Assembly (NCBI GenBank): GCA_013334845.1
Contig: JAAXWV010000039.1
Coordinates: 1 to 9,919 of the forward strand
Direction of reading: 5' to 3'
From: Candidatus Roizmanbacteria bacterium
GTDB lineage: Bacteria; Patescibacteriota; Microgenomatia; UBA1406; GWC2-37-13
DNA: 9,919 nt
The position numbers were made by a program, and so were the translations under genes. Positions within the stretch are counted from its first letter, which is position 1; the number at the start of each line of letters is the position of its first letter. The notes below the pieces were generated by a model that made no database searches, was not told the origin of the DNA, and worked only from the letters and a program-made list of their open reading frames with translations. This document shows, one piece after another, positions 1 to 7,018 of the stretch.

Positions 1-195
1 CTTTGAAGGCACAGACGTTTCAATACATCTGATTGTGCCCCCAAAGGAGTCCACAACCCGGGCAGTATTATCAGTACAGCCATTGCAGACGACGATGACT
101 TCTAATTCACCAGCAATGGCGCCAGGAACAAGTTCCTTTAGCGTATCGACAATCACCCTTTCTTCGTTGAAGGCGGGAATAATGATTGAAATCAT
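1..195 (-). CDS. Family 2 glycosyltransferase, N-terminal fragment (runs off the window)
   Basis: Only the first 65 codons are visible; the gene continues beyond base 1. The N-terminus begins MISIIIPAFNEE, the beta-strand and Asn/Glu pattern that opens GT-A fold family 2 glycosyltransferases. It is followed near residues 33-45 by EVIVVCNGCTDNTA, the nucleotide-binding segment (usually VVDDGSTDNT). The family moves a sugar from a nucleotide-sugar to a lipid-linked or polysaccharide acceptor at the cytoplasmic face. Having CNG where most members have DDG or DNG is somewhat unusual but occurs in family 2. The catalytic DxD lies outside the window. The ATG at 195-193 overlaps the TGA (194-192) of the upstream acyltransferase gene as ATGA, so the two are probably translationally coupled. 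The fold is clear; donor and acceptor cannot be judged. Confidence 0.85.
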   Translation of the reverse strand, partial: MISIIIPAFNEERVIVDTLKELVPGAIAGELEVIVVCNGCTDNTARVVDSFGGTIRCIETSVPSK

Positions 196-1238
196 AACCG
201 CTTAAGGTAAGGTTTCATAAACGAATACACAACTTCTCCAAATTGGGTTAATAGAGATTTGATCCCGGCGGGATTCACCTGATACGGACCAGGTAGTGTC
301 TTTTCTTGACCACCCATTCGTTTTTTGAAATTATACACTCCCGGATTTTCATCAGGGTCTATGCCGCCCAAATCATACCAGCGACATACTGCTGCCTTGC
401 CCAACTGGATAGCTTTCCATTGCAGTAGATAAGCCGCGTTCATTTCCCGCCCTATATTATTGGCTGCTCCAAGAAGGTACACACAGGTGTCCCCGAGGAT
501 GCTGGCCACATGACCGGCAATCGGCTTTCCTTCGTATTCTGCCAGCAGAATAAAAAAATTATCCCCTGAAGCAGCGCCTTTCTGGACATCAGCATAGAAA
601 TTGACATCAAGATCAACCGAAAAATTCTTTTCTGCTATGAGTTCATTGAAAAGAGGAATAAATTCCTGAAACATTGAATAGTCCTTGCCTATGCGCACTA
701 TTAATCCGTTTTTTTCGCATTTATTCAGACAATTGCGCCATTTTTGGTGAAACCCCTTACGGATGGCGCCCTCATCTTGGGAGAGATCCAAAAGAATGGT
801 TTTTTTCTTGTTGGGCATCTGAGCAAACCCCATTTGGACCAGAACATTCTCTAGATCATTTTTTTCGAAATCACCTATCAGGGGCGGAGCGATCCTGAGA
901 GTGAGCTTTCTCCGTACAACATATTCCTTGACGAGGTTTTTAACCACGGCAGGGAACATATCCTGTTCTTGTAAACCGTTATGCCAGACCAAGGGGCCAC
1001 CGTTGATATATGCTATGCCGCCACCGATCATGGGAATTTTTCGAATTCTCACGTCTGCCAGAGCGACTGTCTTTCGCTCTGGAGATTCGATGGCGATATG
1101 CTCGCTCAACGCACCTACCCTAACCGCACAGGCGGTGCCAAAATCCCAAGCCTGGCGATAGTTATAATCTGAGAACTCAGGCGCCAGACGCATCCAGGTG
1201 TCGCGATCCACCTGCCGTATCGTACATTGATCGACCAT
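192..1238 (-). CDS. FemAB-like (peptidyltransferase/GNAT-fold) acyltransferase B
   Basis: A 348-residue protein resembling the FemAB/FemX superfamily, two GNAT-like domains that classically add amino acids from aminoacyl-tRNA to a lipid-linked acceptor. Visible signatures are FHQKWRNCLNK at 163-173, AYLLQWKAIQ at 269-278, RWYDLGG at 286-292 and FKKRMGG at 304-310; the YDLGG...FK block is typical of the family C-terminal domain. There is no signal peptide, so it is probably cytoplasmic or peripheral. It is collinear with the protein at 4865-5917, sharing these motifs at nearly the same positions and almost the same length, so the two are paralogues. The ATG at 1238 follows the deacetylase stop by 9 bases, with a GGAG 13 bases upstream that is spaced rather far. 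Its stop overlaps the next gene as ATGA. FemAB relatives in polysaccharide loci are mostly uncharacterised; transfer of an amino acid or acyl group to an amino sugar is an inference from context. Confidence 0.88.
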   Translation of the reverse strand: MVDQCTIRQVDRDTWMRLAPEFSDYNYRQAWDFGTACAVRVGALSEHIAIESPERKTVALADVRIRKIPMIGGGIAYINGGPLVWHNGLQEQDMFPAVVKNLVKEYVVRRKLTLRIAPPLIGDFEKNDLENVLVQMGFAQMPNKKKTILLDLSQDEGAIRKGFHQKWRNCLNKCEKNGLIVRIGKDYSMFQEFIPLFNELIAEKNFSVDLDVNFYADVQKGAASGDNFFILLAEYEGKPIAGHVASILGDTCVYLLGAANNIGREMNAAYLLQWKAIQLGKAAVCRWYDLGGIDPDENPGVYNFKKRMGGQEKTLPGPYQVNPAGIKSLLTQFGEVVYSFMKPYLKRL

Positions 1239-1247
1239 GGTAAATGA

Positions 1248-2063
1248 TCAGCTCCGCAGGGTACGGAGAAAGGCTCGCCAAGGGGCAAGCCAGGCATAGG
1301 CACCATTGATCGTGAGGAAAAATTCAACAGGCCAATCGTCTGGAGAGACAGAGAACCTTCCGAGTAGAGGAGTACCCGATCTACTCTCAACAACGTAGGC
1401 CTCGGGTTCGAGTGTGTAGATTTTTTGATATCCTTCTTCGAGAGCTATCTGGATGACAACTTCGTTATAATCTCCATACGGCAAGGCGAGTTCTGTAATT
1501 TTTTCACCAACAATTCCGCTGATAATATCGCGGGAGGTTCGGAGTTGTGCATGTATTTCCTCCTCCTGCAGTAACGATAGTCGTGGGTGATCAACGGTGT
1601 GTGATCCGAAAGACACCAATGGATTTCCCAGCAAAGCGGAAATTTGCACAACAGATAGTATCATCTCCGTGCTGTCGGAGTGTTCCAATCCCTGCAGCCA
1701 AGGGGGAAAGGTACCCAAACTCCCCGTTGGAATAAAGATCGCGATGGGGATCTGCAGTTCTGTAATAACCGGGATAACGTTTGGAAGCAGGTTAGCAAAG
1801 GCATCGTCAAAAGTTAAGCAAACATGCGAGGTCTCAGTATCCAGTTCGCCCACGGAGGCAAGATTTTTTGAGGCAACCGCCCGGTTTTTTATCAAGTTCA
1901 GTTGTTTTGCAAATTTAAATTTCTGTGAGTTTTTGACCCCATGGTAACATAAAACAATTTTTCCGCGGTTAGTGTTACCTTTCATTTTACTTGCGGCAAA
2001 GAACAACATCGCCACAACAAGGTAGGCAATTCGCACGAATATTCCTCTTTTTCCGTATGTCAT
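1248..2063 (-). CDS. Polysaccharide deacetylase (CE4/NodB-fold), membrane-anchored
   Basis: A 271-residue protein if read from the ATG at 2063. Carbohydrate esterase family 4 enzymes are metal-dependent and remove N- or O-acetyl groups from glycans. The metal triad is visible: TFDDA at 84-88 (D87 by family alignment) and SHTVDHP at 154-160 (H155, H159). A CYHGV block at 39-43 resembles the start of the PgaB-like branch. The third motif reads LALPYGDY around 192-199, so the usual FRxPYG arginine is absent, as in other PgaB-like members. Residues about 10-24 are hydrophobic and could be a signal anchor or uncleaved signal, placing the catalytic domain outside the membrane. The frame is also open to a TTG at 2078, which would overlap the upstream stop as TTGA and add five residues. 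I prefer ATG, but neither start has a strong ribosome site. It sits between a PLP enzyme and a FemAB-like gene, fitting a role in exposing amino groups. Confidence 0.88.
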   Translation of the reverse strand: MTYGKRGIFVRIAYLVVAMLFFAASKMKGNTNRGKIVLCYHGVKNSQKFKFAKQLNLIKNRAVASKNLASVGELDTETSHVCLTFDDAFANLLPNVIPVITELQIPIAIFIPTGSLGTFPPWLQGLEHSDSTEMILSVVQISALLGNPLVSFGSHTVDHPRLSLLQEEEIHAQLRTSRDIISGIVGEKITELALPYGDYNEVVIQIALEEGYQKIYTLEPEAYVVESRSGTPLLGRFSVSPDDWPVEFFLTINGAYAWLAPWRAFLRTLRS

Positions 2064-2074
2064 TTGCAAGTCTT

Positions 2075-3376
2075 TCAAAATTGTCCGTTACCAACAGATA
2101 GAATCGCAGAACAAATATATTCCACATCTCTTGGAGAAAGCTGCTGATGTATTGGGATCGTTAGAACCTGATCTTTGAGGTACCTTGCCTCAGGGAATTC
2201 AGACCAGTCAAAGGCCCGGTGGTATCCGGCCCACCACTGCGTCGCCGCAATTCCTCTTTCGTTTAGTCCATAGCAAGCTGCCTCTCGGTCTTCTACGATA
2301 ACCGGTAGCCACAAAGGGCATACCCCTTCAGGCAGGTGATAGAAAAGTGGTTGGAAAATCTTAGTGTTGCAAGCGGCCTCGAAAAGTTGGGCATAATGTG
2401 CCCTCCGCCGCTGAACGATATCTGTTGGGCATGAATGGTTCAAAATATATCGCGTAATCCACGAGGCAGATTTCTTCTCAATGGTTTTGTCAAAGTAGTA
2501 AGATTGGGGGATTTCCGGAAATCCAGCCGATGTGGTAGTGGCACCGTTGTCCCGAGCCCTACTCCGGATAAACCGTTGAGGCAGATGCTTGTATAAGCCC
2601 ACCTTGTCGCTGAATCGAAGAACTGTGCGTTTAATTAAAGGGAGCATTTCCTTCAAAATCACGTTGGCATGGGGCGTCTCAATCAACTGAACTGTGGGAG
2701 GAGCACTGCTCGCTAGGGTCAAGGCACCGCCATCCGGCACCGGCAGTGTTTTTGGAAAGCTGTAAATGGCAGCATCACCTAAAATACCGATTAGTGAGTC
2801 CAAAGGGTTGCTGAATATAGATAAGGCACAATCTTCCAGCAGGTAAAGATTGTTTTCTTTGCAATAATTGGACAAATACCGAATATCATGTGGCCAGCCA
2901 AAGTAATGGGTAACGTAAATCATTCGGCTTTTTGCTGTCACCCGACTCTGCAAGTCCTCAAGGTCAAGTTGAGCCTGCTGATCTACACGGTAAAAAATAA
3001 CCTTAAGTCCATGGTAAACAAAAGGATCAATCTCTGTGCCACAATTGTATGAGGGCATGAGAATTTCATCCCCGGACTGCAGATTCCAATGGTGACATAA
3101 CAATCCCAAACCACTCCGGCCCTTGTGCGTATACACAACTTGGCGGCCGTGAAAAGTTTCTTTCTCCGTGAAATCAGCGGTACAATTGAAAATATCGCTG
3201 TACGTGATTCCAGGGTGGCCAGCATAACATCTGTTGGTATTGTTCTTGGTCAAAACACCACCCGGATCTTCTGTTGCAGATGTTTCACTCTCTTGATCGA
3301 AAAGCAGATCGCTCTCACTAATGGGAAGAATCATTTTTTCCGAAATCATAACCGAGTCCGAATCCATAATTTCCAT
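2075..3376 (-). CDS. DegT/DnrJ/EryC1/StrS-like PLP-dependent aminotransferase, divergent
   Basis: A 433-residue protein with the fold-type I layout of sugar aminotransferases. GRSGLGLL (86-93) and GDEILMPSYNCGTE (102-115) match the cofactor phosphate-binding region. EDCALS (181-186) supplies the Asp expected to contact the pyridine nitrogen (D182). YSFPKTLPVPDGG (205-217) carries the predicted Schiff-base lysine K209. The family normally has GEGG where this has PDGG, and the His/Gln after the Asp motif is not typical, so this is a divergent branch. Such enzymes make amino-keto sugars into amino sugars, but the substrate here is unknown. About 45-75 N-terminal residues do not resemble the usual family start. 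The ATG at 3376 overlaps the upstream gene by 31 bases with no clear ribosome site. An in-frame ATG at 3349 makes a clean ATGA overlap with the upstream stop, has a GGA about ten bases before it, and may be the true start (424 residues). Confidence 0.85.
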   Translation of the reverse strand: MEIMDSDSVMISEKMILPISESDLLFDQESETSATEDPGGVLTKNNTNRCYAGHPGITYSDIFNCTADFTEKETFHGRQVVYTHKGRSGLGLLCHHWNLQSGDEILMPSYNCGTEIDPFVYHGLKVIFYRVDQQAQLDLEDLQSRVTAKSRMIYVTHYFGWPHDIRYLSNYCKENNLYLLEDCALSIFSNPLDSLIGILGDAAIYSFPKTLPVPDGGALTLASSAPPTVQLIETPHANVILKEMLPLIKRTVLRFSDKVGLYKHLPQRFIRSRARDNGATTTSAGFPEIPQSYYFDKTIEKKSASWITRYILNHSCPTDIVQRRRAHYAQLFEAACNTKIFQPLFYHLPEGVCPLWLPVIVEDREAACYGLNERGIAATQWWAGYHRAFDWSEFPEARYLKDQVLTIPIHQQLSPRDVEYICSAILSVGNGQF

Positions 3377-4596
3377 AAGGGCTTGCGCTTGAAGGGTAAC
3401 TTGGGGGCCAAGCGATTAAACCAGACACGATAGTAAAAAAAATGTAATACACTTGATAATTTTAGAAAGAGAAAGGCTCGCCATCGGCAGCTTCGTTGTG
3501 TTCTCGTCAGTAAAAAAGTGTATAAAGGGTATTCTGTACCGCCCAGCTTGATCTTGTAATCATAATGACCGGGCCCAGCTTCAATCTCCTTCACACCTTC
3601 GATGATGGCCATTTCAATTTCTTTTATTAAACCAATTCTACCCAAAGCATACTTATCCCAATCAGGACCAACAACCCGTGCCGGGAGCCGCCAATACCAG
3701 CGTTTTCCAAACGCGTAACAAAGTTGATAAGAAACAACCTTCCCTTCTACTAACAACCGGAGCAGTCGTAATCGTCCTTTTCGAACCTGCCCGTTTACTA
3801 GCCTAGAATGAAACTCAACACCCTTTGGCCAGTCATTAAAATGGCCAAGTTTACCTTCGGTTTCCCATTGCTCGGTATGCATCTGGACGAATTTTTCAAA
3901 TTCAGCACTTGCGATAGCTTCATCTTGTATCACATCCTGGGTCATCTCGAAGGATTTGCCTATTAAGTTCAGGTCTCTACGCAGATTGCCCCGTTGTCGT
4001 TTGTTCAGTGCTTGGATAAATCCGTCGAATGTATCAGGTAAAAGAAAGGTTGTGTAAGGAGAATAAACGCTATCTTTGAGCACAATTGCTTCAGATTGCC
4101 CATAAATGGCTTCCCTCAATTGTTGCAATTCTTTGTATTGTCCTCCTGTTGGACCTATCCAAAGTGCATCACATCGTTCTTTATTCAATAAAGAGTCAAT
4201 GACATCTTCAAAAATAAGTTTAGCAAATTCACCTTCAACCGGTGGATTTATCATGACTATAGTAAAATCAGAGCCTACTATTTTGGCAATTTTTGACCAA
4301 ACGGGTCCGAGCCATTGCTTTTCAAAGAAGACCGGAAGCAGGCCAACGATTGCATCGCCACTTCTGTAAATGTATATGAGGAGTTTCCTACCTGACCCGT
4401 AACAGTCCCACCATGTACGGCACCAAGTATAACTAAGATAGATATCGCCTTCGACTGCTTCGACAAACGTATCCCATTCCTGTTCAAATTCTGCGACTTC
4501 TTCAAACGAGAAATAAATTGAACAGGTTACTACCTTTTGTGCTTCGGATTCAAAAAAATTAACACCTATTCGATACGCATTCCCTGAATACCTCAT
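3346..4596 (-). CDS. BcsL/CelD-like GNAT-family acyltransferase
   Basis: A 416-residue protein with the pattern of the acetyltransferases first noted in cellulose-synthesis clusters (CelD/BcsL). LSYTWCRTWWDCYG at 54-67 corresponds to the family's P-W-WW-FG block, followed by the hydrophobic strand AIVGLLPVFF at 82-91. KRQRGNLRRDLN is at 199-210, HTEQWETEGKLGHF at 240-253, and a C-terminal GNAT core at about 318-353 ends in GPGHYDYKIKLGG. These proteins are two-domain GNATs related to FemAB; the acyl donor and acceptor are unproven. The tail (about 366-416) is rich in aromatic and basic residues, which could favour membrane contact. Start: ATG at 4596, overlapping as ATGA the end of the broken frame at 4593-4862; only a weak GTGAG lies upstream. 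It is distinct in sequence from the two FemAB-like proteins on either side, so three acyltransferase-like genes share this segment. Confidence 0.85.
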   Translation of the reverse strand: MRYSGNAYRIGVNFFESEAQKVVTCSIYFSFEEVAEFEQEWDTFVEAVEGDIYLSYTWCRTWWDCYGSGRKLLIYIYRSGDAIVGLLPVFFEKQWLGPVWSKIAKIVGSDFTIVMINPPVEGEFAKLIFEDVIDSLLNKERCDALWIGPTGGQYKELQQLREAIYGQSEAIVLKDSVYSPYTTFLLPDTFDGFIQALNKRQRGNLRRDLNLIGKSFEMTQDVIQDEAIASAEFEKFVQMHTEQWETEGKLGHFNDWPKGVEFHSRLVNGQVRKGRLRLLRLLVEGKVVSYQLCYAFGKRWYWRLPARVVGPDWDKYALGRIGLIKEIEMAIIEGVKEIEAGPGHYDYKIKLGGTEYPLYTFLLTRTQRSCRWRAFLFLKLSSVLHFFYYRVWFNRLAPKLPFKRKPLWKLWIRTRL

Positions 4597-4862
4597 TTCG
4601 ACTCACGCCAACAAATATTGGACCTAACTGTAGACAATGATTGGCCATTTTTTTTGAAATCATGAAATAATTCGACGGTTATTTTCTGGGACAATTTAAT
4701 AATGTTCATTTTCGTTTCGTATGTATCCACAAATTGCTTAGCAAATCGTTGAATATATCCCAGGCCATAAAAATAAAAACCTATACTTCAGGAACAATAT
4801 GTAGCCAGAATGCCTAATAATATGTTTTTGATCAGAAATAAAAGAGAACCTTTTGCAGGCAT
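4593..4862 (-). pseudogene. Interrupted small frame filling the gap between two acyltransferase genes
   Basis: The 268 bases between the neighbouring genes hold one continuous frame with a single internal stop. It starts at an ATG (4862-4860) just after the upstream TAA (4867-4865), reads 24 hydrophobic codons beginning MPAKGSLLFLIKN, meets TGA at 4790-4788, then stays open for 64 more codons. It ends in a TGA (4595-4593) that overlaps the next ATG as ATGA, the same junction type seen elsewhere in the operon. The downstream part starts SIGFYFYGLGYIQRF and turns basic and hydrophilic. An ATG at 4709 could restart translation of a 38-residue tail, preceded by no clear ribosome site. I do not recognise the product; a hydrophobic N-terminus with a charged tail could be the remnant of a membrane-associated enzyme. 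Alternatives are two tiny genes, a sequencing error at the TGA, or chance: the open frame is only moderately improbable in AT-rich DNA. Confidence 0.35.
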
Positions 4863-4864
4863 TA

Positions 4865-5917
4865 TTATCGGCTAGTTACATAGTACTTTGTTTTCCGGAA
4901 GCCTTTTTCACAGATTTTTAAAAATTTTGAAGAAAAATTCAGGGGTCCAGTTTCGTATTGACCGGGATATAAAACGTGAATACCGTTTGTGCGTTTCTTA
5001 AACCGTGCCAGATCAGGATTAATATCATCATATCCACCTAAATCATACCACCGCACCCCAAGTTCTTTTGCCTTTTGTATATGCAGCCACTGCAGGAGGT
5101 AGCCTGGACGACTGTCATTTCTTAATTCTGGTGTAGTTGCTCCAAGAAAATACAGCATCGTATCACCCAAAACGGTGCAAACGGTGGCACCAATATCTAC
5201 TTGACCGTTGTGAAGAATTGTCACAATAAATTTCTCTTGTGGGGCTAACTTCTCTTGCAATTCTCGAATAATTGGTAGCCGAACACCGGTAGGAAATTTC
5301 TTTTTTTCCCACATCGCCTTGTAGATAGCATAAAATCTGTCAAAATATTCTATATTATTACCGCATTCATATTCCAGGCCGGATCGCTCAGCTACATTTA
5401 ACTGATTCCTCCATTTCTGGTGAAACTCTGATCTAATAGTATCGATGGACTTTTGAAGATCAATAAGAACAGTGTGATAGGGCCTGGTCTCTTGATTCTT
5501 ACAATAACCGTGTTGCATCAAAAGCTCGTGCAGTTCCAAATCCGTATTTTGCGATACCGTGCTGCGAGGTCTTACTCTTATTTGCAATTTCCTTTTTTCG
5601 CAATATTCTCTGCGGATTTCATCCAGCAACACTCCAAGTCCCAATCGGTCCATCTTGCCATTGCTAGAACACCAAAGTGGACCCCAATCTATCTCGGCAA
5701 CTCCTATCGAAAGAACGGGGACCAATTTTATCCGCAGCTGTGCTGCCGCCACAACCTGAGATTCTTTAAAAATAGCTATCCTACTGCATGATCTGAGTAT
5801 CCCTGCACTGTGCAGTTCACCATACAAACCAGTCTGGTAGATACTCATCCCTGTGAAACCTGAACATAATCGATTCCATTCTTCAGAATCTGATTGATCA
5901 ATTACTGTTTCGTACAT
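4865..5917 (-). CDS. FemAB-like (peptidyltransferase/GNAT-fold) acyltransferase A
   Basis: A 350-residue FemAB-superfamily protein, paralogous to the gene at 192-1238. Counting from the ATG at 5917, FHQKWRNQLN is at 165-174, GYLLQWLHIQ at 272-281, RWYDLGG at 289-295 and FKKRTNG at 306-312. Family members characterised in peptidoglycan synthesis use aminoacyl-tRNA and a lipid-linked acceptor; the substrate here is unknown. No signal peptide is visible. Start choice: the frame is open back to an ATG at 5944, overlapping the upstream GT2 by 10 bases, but that site has no Shine-Dalgarno. The ATG at 5917 has AAAGGTG six bases upstream (5924-5930). It also aligns the N-terminus with the paralogue, whose Trp-x-Arg-Leu falls at 15-18 against 14-17 here. 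It is therefore preferred. The stop TAA is followed two bases later by the broken small frame. Confidence 0.88.
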   Translation of the reverse strand: MYETVIDQSDSEEWNRLCSGFTGMSIYQTGLYGELHSAGILRSCSRIAIFKESQVVAAAQLRIKLVPVLSIGVAEIDWGPLWCSSNGKMDRLGLGVLLDEIRREYCEKRKLQIRVRPRSTVSQNTDLELHELLMQHGYCKNQETRPYHTVLIDLQKSIDTIRSEFHQKWRNQLNVAERSGLEYECGNNIEYFDRFYAIYKAMWEKKKFPTGVRLPIIRELQEKLAPQEKFIVTILHNGQVDIGATVCTVLGDTMLYFLGATTPELRNDSRPGYLLQWLHIQKAKELGVRWYDLGGYDDINPDLARFKKRTNGIHVLYPGQYETGPLNFSSKFLKICEKGFRKTKYYVTSR

Positions 5918-5923
5918 CAATTG

Positions 5924-5930
5924 CACCTTT
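5924..5930 (-). promoter_or_regulatory. Ribosome binding site deciding the start of acyltransferase A
   Basis: The minus strand reads AAAGGTG here, six bases before the ATG at 5917-5915. The competing in-frame ATG at 5944 has only pyrimidine-rich sequence upstream. This site therefore favours the shorter, 350-residue form, which leaves a 17-base gap after the GT2 stop instead of an overlap. Confidence 0.55.
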
Positions 5931-5934
5931 AAAT

Positions 5935-6891
5935 TTATTTCCATACAGGGGCAAAAAAACCTGCGAAATGAAAACCTATGACCTTCATGCGTTTATCCCA
6001 TACTCTTAGTGGTTTACGATGGGCTATTAGCTGGTAGGCATCTTCGATAACCCAAAATGGAATCCTCAATAATACCCCGAGGGTCATAATAAGATTGGCT
6101 AGCCATGCATACATGAGCCCTCTTGTTTTATGCATAAATAACAATACCCCTTTTCGCTTATTTATTCTGGTCACGTCTTCGACCTGGAATGAACTAGCGC
6201 CATAAAGATGTACTATTTTGGCGCCAGGAAAATAGCGGATTAACCATCCTGCCTGAAGGATTCTGAAGCACCACTCAGCCTCTTCGCCATACATAAAAAA
6301 ATCCTCGTCAAACATCCCGACTTTGTCAATAACATCTTGCCGCACAAAGAAAAAACAGCCGGCAACTATGTCGACATTATGTTCTTGCTCCAAATCCAGA
6401 TTTAAATACCTGTCGGGATGCAAAAGAGGAATTTGAAAAGGCTTTGCTTCTCTAAAAAATAGCAGTGAGCTTAATGCAAGCAATGAAAGGTTAGCAAATC
6501 TGAGGCAGGTATTTTGTCTCCTGCCGTCAGGCCAAACGGCCTGACACCCAATCACCCCTACTTCCGGATTTTTATCTGCGTAGTGTAACGTTTTCTGAAT
6601 GGCGCCATCAAGAACGAGTGTGTCCGAATTAAGCAGCAAAACAAAGCGTCCCCTGGCTATGCGCATTCCTTGATTGTTTGCTACTCCAAATCCACAGTTT
6701 TCTGAGTTTGTAATCAGAGTAACCAATGGGAATTCGTGTTTTACCATCTCCGCGGAACCGTCGGAAGAAGCATTATCAACCACAATTAATTCATAGGTGA
6801 GGGCCTGGGTCTGGGCATACACCGACAGCAGACAGTCCCGCAGGATGTCCCGAGTATTCCAATTGACGATGATGATAGAAACGTCTGTCAT
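5935..6891 (-). CDS. Family 2 glycosyltransferase, rhamnosyltransferase (WbbL)-like
   Basis: A complete 318-residue GT-A enzyme. The N-terminus VSIIIVNWNTRD (4-15), ELIVVDNASSDGS (34-46), the NENxGFGxANNQG-type segment (62-75) and LLLNSDT (85-91, the metal/nucleotide-binding Asp) are the classic order. FDEDFFMYGEEAEWCFR at 194-210 is the acceptor and catalytic-base region typical of WbbL-type rhamnosyltransferases and other O-antigen transferases. Hydrophobic stretches near 136-146 and 260-284 could make membrane contact. The reaction is transfer of a sugar, possibly rhamnose, to a lipid-linked intermediate on the cytoplasmic side; the sugar identity is inferred only from family resemblance. 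The ATG at 6891 has weak ribosome-site sequence (AAAGA about eight bases upstream). The 127 bases before it hold a candidate promoter, so this gene may head its own transcript. Confidence 0.93.
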   Translation of the reverse strand: MTDVSIIIVNWNTRDILRDCLLSVYAQTQALTYELIVVDNASSDGSAEMVKHEFPLVTLITNSENCGFGVANNQGMRIARGRFVLLLNSDTLVLDGAIQKTLHYADKNPEVGVIGCQAVWPDGRRQNTCLRFANLSLLALSSLLFFREAKPFQIPLLHPDRYLNLDLEQEHNVDIVAGCFFFVRQDVIDKVGMFDEDFFMYGEEAEWCFRILQAGWLIRYFPGAKIVHLYGASSFQVEDVTRINKRKGVLLFMHKTRGLMYAWLANLIMTLGVLLRIPFWVIEDAYQLIAHRKPLRVWDKRMKVIGFHFAGFFAPVWK

Positions 6892-6971
6892 GACATATTC
6901 TTTAAATTCTAACTGGTTTTTGCTCCTGAGGGCTATACAGGCTTGTAATATTTTTAAGCTTGCGGGTGTTT

Positions 6972-7000
6972 TCTATGTCCATCTAATACTAGATTGTCAA
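6972..7000 (-). promoter_or_regulatory. Candidate sigma-70-like promoter with a palindromic spacer
   Basis: On the minus strand a perfect TTGACA (7000-6995) is followed after 17 bases by CATAGA (6977-6972), a weak match to the -10 box. The spacer contains an inverted repeat, ATCTA-4 bases-TAGAT (6981-6994), directly next to the -35 box. It lies in the 127-base gap between the acetyltransferase stop and the GT2 start, the longest gap with no gene-like frame in the window. A transcript from here would have a leader of roughly 70-75 bases. The -10 is poor, so this is a candidate only. Confidence 0.3.
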
Positions 7001-7018
7001 AAGTACCTTGGCGTGTAT

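Noticed and set aside
4640..4656. GGCC followed by a run of eight T on the plus strand, resembling a terminator
   Set aside because: There is no stem with a loop before the T-run, only a six-base palindrome, and no plus-strand gene ends nearby.
4734..4744. Short palindrome TTGCT-T-AGCAA
   Set aside because: Five-base arms are expected by chance in this much sequence, and it lies within the interrupted frame with no U-run or promoter boxes beside it.
4706..4768. A 20-codon minus-strand frame beginning MAWDIFNDL, overlapping the next ATG as ATGA
   Set aside because: It is too short and lies in a different frame from the longer interrupted frame that better explains the gap. An ATGA string is common by chance in AT-rich sequence.
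4741..4790. Possible selenocysteine decoding of the TGA at 4788-4790
   Set aside because: The bases after the TGA form no convincing SECIS-like stem-loop; only a few scattered pairs could be drawn, and the context (Cys-Ser-TGA in a hydrophobic stretch) matches no selenoprotein I know.
6902..6982. A 26-codon minus-strand frame between the acetyltransferase and the GT2 gene
   Set aside because: It is short, has no ribosome site, overlaps the candidate promoter and resembles nothing I recognise.
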